From contig NZ_JAMFLZ010000002.1 in the NCBI RefSeq assembly GCF_023502325.1, positions 434,001 through 498,000 of the forward strand: DNA of 64,000 bases, written 5' to 3'. Shown here piece by piece: positions 13,001-20,900 of the stretch. A program made the translations under genes and the position numbers. This DNA comes from Wocania_A spongiicola. GTDB taxonomy: Bacteria; Bacteroidota; Bacteroidia; Flavobacteriales; Flavobacteriaceae. Position 1 is the stretch's first letter; each line of letters begins with the position of its first letter. The notes under the pieces are model-generated. The model was not told the origin of the DNA. It saw nothing but the letters and a program-made list of their open reading frames with translations, and did not search any database.

Positions 13001-13641
13001 GTGATGTAGTAGCTGTAGATGGAGTATCACCATTAACTTTTGATTTACCAGCAGATAATTATCATGTAGTTATCAAACACCGTAATCATTTAGGTATTAT
13101 GAGTGCTAGTGCTATAGCTTTAAGTGCTATACCAACAATGGTAGATTTTACAGATGTAGGCATGAATACATATGGTACACATGCCCAGATAGATGTATCG
13201 TTAACAGGAGCAGGTCCTATGGCCATGTTGGGAGGAGATGCAGATGGTAATGGTTTTGTTAATATTTCAGGAACAGGCGATTCAGGAAAGCTATCTACAA
13301 AACTATATTCAGAACCTGACAATACAGCGTTTAGTTTAAGTTATACAGGAACAGCAGGTTATTATAATGAAGATCTAGATATGGATGGCAATGTGCTTTA
13401 CAGTGCAGGAGGCGATTTTACCCAATTACAAACCATGCTTTATACCCATCCAGGGAACACAGGGTTTAGTTTGTCATTTTCAGGCTACACCACACAGTTA
13501 CCAATAGGAGGTACAATATCTAAACTGTTGACAACAAAAGAAGTTGTGAAAACACCAAAAACAATAACAGTAGAATATATAGAGATAAACGATAAGTTAG
13601 AGAAAGTATCAACGTTTATTACGTATCCTGTTAAGTATTAA
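4087..13641 (+). CDS. Giant BspA-like (DUF285) surface protein with HYR-like and PKD-like domains, 3184 aa
   Basis: Residues 1-24 form a Sec signal peptide ending in VKA before QC. Residues about 25-180 are a beta-sandwich-like region (GNSFIATCDGEIEGF) of a kind also seen in the other secreted proteins here. HYR-like immunoglobulin-fold domains follow, for example near residues 350-435 and 649-735 (TDNCT, DASGNTGEC). Seven WGDG blocks begin near residues 969, 1290, 1531, 1787, 2078, 2378 and 2638, each with a few 25-residue WDVSNVTNM repeats and ending in ENYDALLIGWSTQEAGEG and a YCNGE motif. The last 297 residues are the shared C-terminal module with two dockerin-like loops. A cell-surface adhesin or binding role follows from the family; the route across the outer membrane is probably T9SS, but no classical tail is present. 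The start is fixed by the signal peptide and by its match to the 14977 gene. Confidence 0.93.
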   Translation: MKAKTPLITLVLFILFFSLQSVKAQCGPVHDIVQSGANDRDEVIDIMGNSFIATCDGEIEGFSFWTHEVLQGQNDVTVEMYKNPFSTNRELLATGTRNIGTHSASNQGVEQYVLFNNPSEVESGTEYGIRIIKDSPNSHIDIKYDDRNPYTQGTMFIFSDFRVPNAWIPRDLKFHIHYKDEPPIARCRDLTVILDANGEASINASEVNNGSTTRGGFIIYDGNINFDCSHLGSNNFIDLSISANGLTDSCTATITVISGNYADIQCSDYIVANDPGQSFAIIRPADFDGSNITINDNGCPSDTFTGSYRASGFGFTYFIGQPRQVTYTYTNNYGEEQSCTFNVIVNDTEAPVLGGCPTTDVVLLEGETLQEPSTSGSSDNYDANSQLVIERLDAGPAFGTVPTSNFTVQYRIVDTSGNRSSICSYNVVIDNAPVITCSSPSVIVDENTSTSEFTLNELANATNDLSATANLAFGTGTEVPVVLDNNSPTDQILNLPTGFHYQLFELIPPTTGSYTFTLSGNNSSNLFIWEDSFNPNTGDFALRPGYVGFASFNANGSLAQGSNNNTFSLQRGKTYYMSVLEDGENLFFTGTLAFSSELIYVNGPSSITLDLDCSDAGTIIATNSVYAYEDNGQNTSCVPSINATENVAPEFIDCPTDITVDIDPNSAGAIVNFVISATDNCTATEDLQISQTSGLGSGELFPTGETIQTFTVTDASGNTGECTFTITVEDTEGPIISCQDVTVPELPTTDIGYTILPSDFDNGSTDNSSQLNFLAEYDQFYVNIDNTSPVHSNLYHQSSIFMVPSNGAYTFDFDLIKNDGGSGTFVSQFRYSIWNIPPTENGEGLIVDTTIDIATGQVVSGNTTTTLSAGIKYYMHIYAASSTSTTFENLTGIMSVETSISSSLPMFIDCSTVNIDDVTITAVDGVGNTDTCTASVSVSNISCPIELIISPTANQDFQLPFMPYTGETYTVDWGDGTSTTGHTGYTNHNYALAEEYTIKVYGNISYFRFSDVDLNDANAPILKSVVSWGDNVWETMLEAFNGCSNLESLPVTPPNLSNVTNMNHMFARASIFNQDISNWDVSNVTDMEGLFAATIFNQPLNGWNVSNVTTMEGMFFSATEFNQPLNNWNVSNVINMTGMFLDAYAFNGDITTWNTSNLVNANGMFATASSFNQNLGTWDISSLNNAFAMFSNTSLSTTNYDNLLIGWANLDAGETQIPTGTAFDAPQSRYCNGEAARTELMSTYGWAISDGGRDPFCGVSEEELFITEWNANGNRIIEIPTNGNGYNYSIDWGDGTFSYNQTGNVSHEYTSTGQYDVKIYGDFPRIHFGSSTSANRTKIREVKQWGAIEWSSMAGAFLECSNLKVTATDIPNLSNVTNTSSMFKDCTSLTENDMFNNWDMSNVSNMNNMFESATNLDQNVGNWDITSLVTANNMFTDTALSYDNYDALLIGWSTQEAGEGSIPNSVSFNANGYTYCNGENARLNLLFNNFWNIFGDGPDEFCGLGRPFITEWQLTGDFQTIEIPTTGSGYDYVIDWGDGSDFADATVEYDQTGDASHQYDIPGTYVIKIYGDFPRIDFSSSTGVNKSKIRKVTQWGDIQWSTMLNAFTECNNLSVTASDTPDLSNVTSLQGMFNSCTFLVGNDSFNNWDVSNVSNMINMFNNAISFNQNIDNWDITSLDNASSMFGGVTLSTENYDALLIGWSTQEAGEGPIPSNVNFDAGNSRYCNGEIERARLITNFSWSINDGLQDPTCVNPEPFITTWNTDVSGTPNTSSIIIPTFPGEVYNYTVLWGDGTLDEGLTDNATHEYATPGVYEVKIYGDFPRIDFNSSTSANRAKIIEVTNWGINEWTSMENAFSGCDNLIVTASDVPNLSNVSNLSNMFFQCSNFNSDINNWDVSNVTNMQAMFYGCTDFNQPLNNWNVSNVTNMSGMFIFSSSFNQPINNWDVSNVTDMKFMFNNAVSFDQNLGEWDITSLDFINSMFTGVTLSTENYDALLIGWATQETGEGPIPSNLDFDGGDSKYCNGEAARTELMSTYSWGINDDGRDFISCNFLPFITKWIVEDDQSIIIPTSGTGYNYSIDWGDGTIEHNLTGDASHTYAIGGEYEVKIYGNFPRIYFWEVSSVITKERIREVVQWGDIEWASMEQAFSGCNRLNVTATDIPDLSQVTNALGMFNGCHTLIGNSSFNNWDVSNITNMQGMFAGAEPFNQDIGNWNVSNVTNMAFMFFDAYNFNQDIGNWDVSNVTNMGKMFYSQYTSVILPFDQDLSNWDITSLEFGAGDMFRNLALSTENYDALLIGWSTQEAGEGPIPTGITFNPGRSLYCNGESARTELMMTYNWVINDSGLSPICGLTESPFTTKWTADIRETITIPTMGDGYNYIVDWGDGSFDTGIIGDASHEYDTFYLNDDLSDQQRIVKIYGDFPRIDFSNSTDEIKAKIKEVVQWGDIEWTSMETAFSGCSNLIVTASDIPDLSNVTNTEGMFSGCQLLVGNDSFNNWDVSNVINMEKMFLNASNFDQNLGDWDITSLVSGTEMFSGVTLSTENYDALLIGWSTQEAGEGPIPSDINLVFDAGNSKYCEGVHARNLLVASVSNGGYGWTINDLGIENPICGLGNPFITKWNVGANESITIPTTGTGYNYSIDWGDGTIQSDLTGNTSHTYATADTYEVKIYGDFPRIYFYSSDQSNRNKLETIEQWGDIEWTSMNRAFYGCENLKITNPDIDEPDLSNVTIIESMFVDCINFDSDISNWDVSNIIYMDHMFSGCINFNQPLNNWDVSNVIGMSNMFSGATSFDQNLGDWDITNLQYGAEMFTNVTLSTENYDALLIGWSTQEAGEGPIPTDLELNAGGSQYCLSETERTLLMTPIVDGGFGWTITDGDQDTNCVRVLLSPKVYLQGASLNPNTGEESLMRDDLRVANYIPTMSPYGDGLIADASVFTVVGTDAIVDWVFIELRDKTNNTLVIDSQSALLQRDGDVVAVDGVSPLTFDLPADNYHVVIKHRNHLGIMSASAIALSAIPTMVDFTDVGMNTYGTHAQIDVSLTGAGPMAMLGGDADGNGFVNISGTGDSGKLSTKLYSEPDNTAFSLSYTGTAGYYNEDLDMDGNVLYSAGGDFTQLQTMLYTHPGNTGFSLSFSGYTTQLPIGGTISKLLTTKEVVKTPKTITVEYIEINDKLEKVSTFITYPVKY
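12072..12642 (+). repeat. Near-identical block shared with the 3828-aa gene, copy 1
   Basis: This 571-bp stretch aligns without gaps to 21873-22443 (offset 9801) with only about ten differences counted by eye. Flanking blocks of the same two genes are far more diverged. The similarity is confined to the last block of this gene and an internal block of the other, which points to recent intragenomic conversion or block transfer. Confidence 0.85.
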
Positions 13642-13696
13642 TATGATTTGTTTTCTGGTAAATCACACATAATTTATACTATTTAAAAGCGCATAT

Positions 13697-13731
13697 AAAA
13701 GTCTCAAGAAAACTAAACTTGAGGCTTTTTT
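13697..13731 (+). terminator. Rho-independent terminator of the 3184-aa gene
   Basis: The stem AAGTCTCAAG / CTTGAGGCTT has a nine-base loop (AAACTAAA-like) and a following T run. It is a near copy of the hairpin at 3927-3961, with base changes on both arms that keep most pairing. Confidence 0.88.
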
Positions 13732-13772
13732 GATTAAAATAATAGCCCAACAAGTAAGAAACGATACTTAAT

Positions 13773-13843
13773 ATAAGTACTACTACTAGGTATTTACGAG
13801 CCGTCTCTTATTTTATAGAGTAAACATTCAAATTACCTTGCAC
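13773..13843 (+). promoter_or_regulatory. Conserved promoter/regulatory box P2
   Basis: Same length and architecture as P1 and P3: ATAAGTAC, an imperfect CTACTAGG palindrome, TATTTACG, GTCTCTTATTTT and TACCTTGCAC with the conserved 29-bp spacing. It lies about 130 bp upstream of the 252-aa gene, but only 20 bp upstream of the short relic reading frame at 13864. Confidence 0.65.
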
Positions 13844-13863
13844 ACGATTTATAACTATATAGT

Positions 13864-13968
13864 TATGAAAGTGTCTCCCTTTAATTATGAAAAATATTTT
13901 CTACATGATAAATCTTATGTAAAGTTTCAATATACAATGCTAAATGAATTATTAAAAACCAAATTATA
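13864..13968 (+). pseudogene. Relic 5' end of a giant surface-protein gene
   Basis: A 34-codon frame (MKVSPFNYEKYFLHDKSYV...) starts at the same distance from P2 as the giant genes do from P1 and P3. Its first bases, ATGAAAG followed by CCCTTTAATTA, match the starts of both giant genes (ATGAAAGC ... CCCTTTAATT). After that point the similarity is lost and no signal peptide forms. The simplest reading is that a third giant paralogue was deleted, leaving its promoter and first codons in front of the 252-aa gene. It could instead be a translated leader peptide. Confidence 0.5.
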
Positions 13969-13975
13969 ATTAACT

Positions 13976-14734
13976 ATGAAACAACTTTATTTTTTTACAA
14001 TAATACTTTTAAGTTTAAAATTTTACGCCCAAAACTGTAATATTGGTAATGACGAATTTATTACTCCAATACCAGGTAATTTTATAGCTAATAACTTGTT
14101 AGGGACAAAATATACGCTTTCAGAAGAAGGTACATTAAAGTCTATCAATATGATTGGTTTTGGTACTGGTTCTGGAGTGCAAATGGCTGTTTATGATGAT
14201 AATGCAGGTGTGCCTAATAATTTAATAACTTTTAGTGATTTTGGTACTGTTGGAAACGGAGTAATATCGTTACCTGTAACACCTATTGTTCTTTCTCCGG
14301 GTGATTACTGGGTTATGGCAATTTACGAGATTACTAGTGAAGCTACAGACTATGCTAATATAATGGGAAGTACAGTTTATTATAAAGCGTTAGATTATGG
14401 TGGGGCCCTACCGACTAATGCTTCAGGGTTTGACAGTTTTCCCAATCGAGATTTTTTGTATTTTTTAGAAATAGAGTGTGGTAACACACTTTCTAACAAT
14501 AATCATGATTTTAGAGAAGAAGTTTCAATTTTCCCTAATCCAAGTTCAGATTATATTACAATTTCAAATTTAGAGTTTTCTAAAAACTATACTATTATAA
14601 ACTATTTGGGACAAGAAGTAATGGACGGTACAATTAGTAATAATGAAAAAATTGATATTAGGAGTTTTAATAATGGTCTTTACTTCTTGAAATTTAATAA
14701 TGAATATACAGTTAAGTTCATAAAAATAGAATAA
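13976..14734 (+). CDS. Secreted protein with T9SS type A sorting domain, 252 aa
   Basis: A signal peptide covers about residues 1-19 (ending FYAQ). Residues about 30-165 form a predicted beta-sandwich with no recognised catalytic motif, resembling the N-terminal regions of the giant neighbours in style. The last roughly 75 residues are a clear T9SS type A (Por_Secre_tail) domain: VSIFPNPSSDYITI, then YTIINYLGQEV, then GLYFLKF and a basic end. The protein is therefore expected to cross the outer membrane by T9SS and to be attached to or released from the surface. It sits between two giant BspA-like genes behind promoter box P2, which suggests co-regulation. Its function is unknown. Confidence 0.9.
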   Translation: MKQLYFFTIILLSLKFYAQNCNIGNDEFITPIPGNFIANNLLGTKYTLSEEGTLKSINMIGFGTGSGVQMAVYDDNAGVPNNLITFSDFGTVGNGVISLPVTPIVLSPGDYWVMAIYEITSEATDYANIMGSTVYYKALDYGGALPTNASGFDSFPNRDFLYFLEIECGNTLSNNNHDFREEVSIFPNPSSDYITISNLEFSKNYTIINYLGQEVMDGTISNNEKIDIRSFNNGLYFLKFNNEYTVKFIKIE

Positions 14735-14832
14735 TGTGTTTTAAAGAAATTTAGCTACTAAGGCTAATCTTAAGATGTAAAATAAAAAACACTAATTAAT
14801 AGCAATCCCCAAAACAAAAAAAAGATGTCATT

Positions 14833-14867
14833 AAACCTTCTAATAAAAAAGATTAGGAGGTTTTTTT
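14833..14867 (+). terminator. Rho-independent terminator after the 252-aa gene
   Basis: Twelve-base arms AAACCTTCTAAT and ATTAGGAGGTTT pair with one G-T wobble around a seven-base loop, followed by a T run. The stem lies about 100 bp past the stop codon. Confidence 0.88.
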
Positions 14868-14883
14868 ATAAAAATAGTACAAT

Positions 14884-14954
14884 ATAAGTACCGCTACGTA
14901 GTATTTACGTGCTGTCTCTTATTTTTCAAAACTAATACTCAATCTACCTTGCAC
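14884..14954 (+). promoter_or_regulatory. Conserved promoter/regulatory box P3
   Basis: Nearly identical to P1 over 71 bp (about three differences), including CTACGTAG, TATTTACGTGCTGTCTCTTA and TACCTTGCAC. It directly precedes the 3828-aa gene, with the start codon 22 bp after the box, exactly as for P1. Confidence 0.7.
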
Positions 14955-14976
14955 ATGATTTAAAAATTAAATAATC

Positions 14977-17900
14977 ATGAAAGCAACACCCCCTTTAATT
15001 TACATAGTACTATTTGTTTTTTCTTTTAGTATACAAAGTGTTAATGCACAATGTACTCCTATAAATGACATAGGACAATTTAATCAAAATGATACAAGAA
15101 AAACAACTTTAGCTTCAGGTGTTCAAGGACAAACCTTTATCGCATCATGTAGTGGTAATATAGTAGGTGTTACCTTTTCTACAGACTATGCAGAAACAAC
15201 TACAACTGCAAGAGTAGCTGTTGGTAATGATACCGATGGTCAAAGAACAAAATCATTTACCCTATTTGCATCAACAAACGAAAGAAGGACATATACGGTG
15301 ACATTTGGTGGATATGCTGTTACTGCAGGTGAAATGTATTTCTTTAAATTATTTGATGGAGAAGGTGCTAATTTAACCGAGAAAAGCGGTAGTCCATATC
15401 CATCAGGAAATATGTTTGAGGGCAATGAAGATTTTACAAATAGCGACTTAAAATTTATAGTGCATTATGAAGGAGCAGATACCTTTGCTCCCGTTGCGCA
15501 ATGTAAATCAATAGAAATAAATCTTGATAGTAATGGACAATATACTTTGACCCCAGAAGAAATCAATGATGGCTCGTATGATATTGGAATTTCAGGCATT
15601 GCTTCAATGGCAGTATCTCCTAACACTTTTGAGTGTAGTGATATAGAAGACCAGCATAACGTTACCTTAACAGTAACCGATGGTAATGGATTAACAGATA
15701 CTTGTACAACCTTTGTGTACGTTAGAAGTAAAATATCACCAGGCTTACAATGTAGCGATATTATAGTTAACGCAGCCCCAGGTGCATGTAGGGCAATTGT
15801 TGATTTAGAAGCTTATAATAATATAACTTTCAATAACACTATTTGTGTCATTGCTTCCGAAGCATATACAGGAATGCCTTTTGGAGGATACCCGGTTGGA
15901 AGTACAGCTATTACTTATGAAGTAGAAACGGCTGGGGGTATTAACGAATCATGTACCTTTAATGTGATAGTAGAAGATACAGAGGCACCAGTTATCAATA
16001 ATTGCCCAGGAGCTATTACCTTATTAGAAAATCAAATTTTACCAACACCTAGTATATCTGCAGATGATAATTGTTCTGCCAGTAATGAATTAACTTTAGT
16101 ACGTATAGATAATGGACCTGCATTTGGAACAGTACCAACAACAAATTTTACAGTACAACTGGCTCTTGAAGATAGTGCGGGTAACCAAAGCTCAGTTTGT
16201 AGCTATAATGTTATTGTAGATACGGCACCCGTTTTAAGCTGTGAGTCTAGTATAACCATACCTGCAGAAGGAACTTTAAATGTAACGCCAGAAATAGTAG
16301 GACAAGCCACAAATGATTTATCTGAAGCCATAAGCTTTGCCTTTGGTACAGGAACGGAAGTTTCAGTAGTGCTTGACAGCAATAGCCCTACAGATGAACT
16401 TATAAGTAGTTTCCCCGTTTTTGGTTATCAATTATTTGAATTAAAACCACCAGCAACAGGCAATTATACATTAACTGTTTCAGGAGACCAATCGAGCACA
16501 TTATTCATATGGGAAGATGCCTTTAATCCAAATGCAGGAAATTATTATGATAGAGACGGATATCTAAACGTTGTAGAATTTACCTCTAATGGTAACATAG
16601 ACACGCCTAATGGAACTAATACCCTTATGTTGCAAAGTAGCAAAACCTATTATGCCTCTGTCATTAGAAACGATGGTAATAATACAGGGAATTTTAACGG
16701 TACATTAGCATTTAGTTCAGAGATGATGTATCTAAACAGCCCAGATATACCAATAGACTGTGCAGATATAGGCTCATCTATACCCATAAATTTATATGCT
16801 TTTGAAAGTAATGGGCAAAGTAGCAACTGTATGGTAGATTTGGCTATTGAGGCGTCTGGACCAATAATAAGTGGTTGTGAAACTATTAATGAATCTATTG
16901 ATGAAATAAGCATAGTACTCTCAGATGGAAGTTGTGGTGGTATTTTAGAAGGAATTGTGCTTACAGCAGAACCAGGTTCGCCTTGTACTACCATACCTGA
17001 TGGTCTTGTACAAACCTCTGCATTAGGAATTGGCGATGTGTTTCCTGTAGGAAGATCGATTGTTAGCTATACAGCTACAGACAATTTAGGCAATACCACA
17101 AGCTGTAGCTTTGAAGTTCAAGTCATAGAAACCGTAGCGCCAGAATTCACAAATTGTCCAGAAGATATCACAGTACCAATAACACCCGGAAGTGCGGGAG
17201 CTGTAGTAACGTTTACAGATTTGGTTGCTACAGACAATTGTGGTTCCTCAGAAGATTTAGAAATAACACAAACGTCAGGCTTACCTAGTGGTAGCTTTTT
17301 TCCTGTTGGAGTAACGCAACAAACTTTTGAAGTGACAGATGGCTTTAATAAGGGAGTATTATGCTCTTTTACCATAACGGTAGAAGATACTAATAGTCCT
17401 GTTATAAATTGTCAGGATGTTGCAGTAGGAGAATATCCAGATGTTGCAACAGGATATGTTATTACACCTTCAGATTTTGATAATGGCTCAACCGACGATT
17501 CTGGTCAACTTCATTTTTTAACAGAAAATAATACGTTTTACCTCAATATAGATACCTCTAATAATGAAGATTTAGGTAAATACTATGAGCCATCAACATT
17601 TACGGTGCCATTTACCAGGAATTACACTTTCGATTTTGATATAGAGATAGAAGATAACGGTGTTACAGGAGCGGAGTCTCAATTTACCTATCATATATGG
17701 GATTATCCACCTACTGCGGATGAGTTGGCAGAACGACAAGGCTATATAGGAGGCGCAACAATTGATAGTGAAACAAATACCATTGTAGGAGGTAGCAATA
17801 CATATTTTATGTATCCTAATACGGTATATTATTTATATGTATATGGCGCAGATGTTACAAGCTCAACTTTTCAATCTTTAACAGGAACAATAACAACAAA

Positions 17901-20900
17901 TACCAATAATATACGTTCTTCATTACCTATAATCATTGGTTGTGATAGTCCTTCTACTCTAGATGTTACGTTGTACGCTACCGATGCTGCGGCCAATACG
18001 GCAACCTGTTCGGCGAGTGTATCTAATATAGATTGTGCAGATCCAGTAGTATTACGTATAGAAACCGCTTCCGATAATCAAAATTTTAATCTACCCTTAG
18101 ACCAATATTCAAATGAAACCTATGCGGTAGATTGGGGAGATGGTACCTATGTTACAGGATATGATGATTTTACGTCTCATGTTTATTTTGGAGCAGGAGA
18201 ATATTTTATAAAAATTTATGGTAACATAGGTGGTTTTCGATATGATTTCTCGAGTACTAACGATAGAGAAGCCTTAAAGGCTGTTGAGAGTTGGGGCAAT
18301 AATGTATGGTTGTCTTTTCAATTTGCATTTCCATCATGTAATCTTACATTACCTGAAGCACCACCAAACCTTTCCAATGTAACTAAGATGGGTTCTGCGT
18401 TTAGTAAAGCGGTCATCACCAATCCGGAAGTTTTAGGCGATTGGGATGTGTCCAATATTATTTCTATGGGGAATATGTTTAAGGAGGTAGTTAATTTTAA
18501 TCCAGATATTAGTACTTGGAATGTATCTAAAGTAACAAATATGGCTAGCATGTTTGAAGGTGCTATTGGATTTGACCAAGATTTAAGTACTTGGGATATT
18601 TCTAGCTTAGAACAAGCAGCTAATATGTTTAATAATTCTGGTTTATCTATAGAAAATTACGATGCCCTATTAATAGGCTGGAATACCTTAGATACTAATG
18701 CAGTAGAAACAGCCATACCCCAAGGTGTAACCTTTGGAGCTGAAGGCATTAATTATTGTATTGCAAATGAAGAACGCGATAACTTAATACAAAATCAAGG
18801 TTGGACAATTTTAGATGATGGTAGAGTAAATTGTGCTGCTATGGACCCATTAGTAACTAAGTGGAGAACCAATAATGATGGAGCATCTAATGATAATCAA
18901 ATAACAATTCGTACAATACAAGGAGAAACATACAATTACAATGTAAATTGGGGAGATGGTACTACAAGTACTGGTCTTACAGGAGATTTTCTTCATACCT
19001 ATGCACAACCAGGTGTATACGAAGTGTCAATTACAGGAGATTTCCCTGGATTTCAATTTAATAACGATGCTGAAGCTCCTAAAATAATTGAAGTTTCAGA
19101 CTGGGGAGATATTATCTATAGGTCTTTCGAAGGTGCATTTTGGGGCTGCATAAATCTACAAATAACTGCAACAAATGCACCTAATTTAAGTCAAGTTACT
19201 TCTATGAAAGGTACATTTTATAATGCTGGAGGTAATTTAAATATTGAAAATTGGGATGTTAGTAACGTAGAAAATATGTCGCAATTATTTAATGAAAATA
19301 ATAGTTTTAATAGAGATATTTCATCATGGAATGTTAGTAAGGTGACAAATATGAGTGAAATGTTTGCTTTTGCTTCTGCTTTTAATCAAGATTTGAGCAA
19401 TTGGAATGTTAGTAATGTAACAGATATGACTGCTATGTTTGCTTTTGTTTCTACTTTTAATCAAGATATAGGCAATTGGAATGTGTCAAGTGTTACAAAT
19501 ATGAGTGAAATGTTTACTGAAGCTTATACTTTTAATCAAGATTTGAGCAATTGGGATGTAAGTAATGTTACTGGCATGAGTGATATGTTTGCAAATGCAT
19601 CATCCTTTAATCAAGATTTGAGCAATTGGGATGTAAGTAATGTTACTGACATGAGTAGTATGTTTGCAAATGCATCATTCTTTAATCAAGATTTGGGTAA
19701 CTGGGATATTTCTAGTTTAGAAAACGCTGCTCGCATGTTTGAAAATGTAGCATTATCTACAGAAAATTATGAGGCCTTATTAGTAGGTTGGAGTACGTTA
19801 GATACTAACGAAACACAAATACCACAAGATATAACTTTTAGCGCAGGTAATAGTACCTATTGCGAAGCATTAGATGAGCGAAACACATTAAAAAGAGAAT
19901 TTGGCTGGAATATCACAGATGGAGGGGTTGAAGATCCAAGCTGCTTTTTAAATGGAAGGCCTTTTATAACAAAATGGAGTATAGTAAGAGCTAGAGGAAT
20001 ATTCATAAGCATACCGTTACCAATAGATCTTCCGGGACCTTATAATTATGTCATTGATTGGGGAGATGGTTCGGCTTTAGAGCACTATCAAGGTCGTGGT
20101 GCACGCCATGGGTATCCCAATAGAACTGCCACTTATGAAGTAAAAATCTATGGTGTTTTTCCAAGTATTGATTTTTCTACTTCTGATGTCTTCGACCAAC
20201 GTAAAATTATTGAGGTAATGCAATGGGGAGATATTGAATGGACAACAATGGAAGGTGCTTTTGCTGGATGTACTAATTTAGAATATACAGCAACAGACAT
20301 ACCAGATTTATCGAAAGTAACTAGTATGGAGGACATGTTTTCTGGTTGTACATCTCTAGTAGGAAACGACTCGTTTAATAATTGGGATACAAGTAATGTA
20401 ACAAATATGAGAAATACGTTTGCTTCAACTAATTTCAATGAAGATATAGGAGGCTGGAATGTATCTAATGTCACAGATATGTATCGTATGTTTGTTTCTT
20501 CTAAAGCTTTTAATCAAGATATAGGAGGCTGGGATGTTTCTAATGTTACAAATATGGCTTATATGTTTACTTTTTCTAAAGCTTTTAATCAAGATATAGG
20601 TAATTGGGATATCTCCAGTTTATCAGATGCTACTGGGATGTTTTCGAATAATACGACATTCTCTACAGCCAATTATGATGCCTTATTAATTGGTTGGAGT
20701 ACTCAAGATTCTGGTGAAACCATAATACCATCTGGAATCACTTTTGATGCGCCAGAAATAAGTTATTGCACGGGAGAATCTGGTAGAAGTCAGTTACTAA
20801 GCCAAGGATGGACTATTGAAGATGCTGGTTTAGATTGTAGTAATGTTGCTTTTTTTACTACCAAATGGGATGCCACTAACGGGATGAATATAACAATCCC

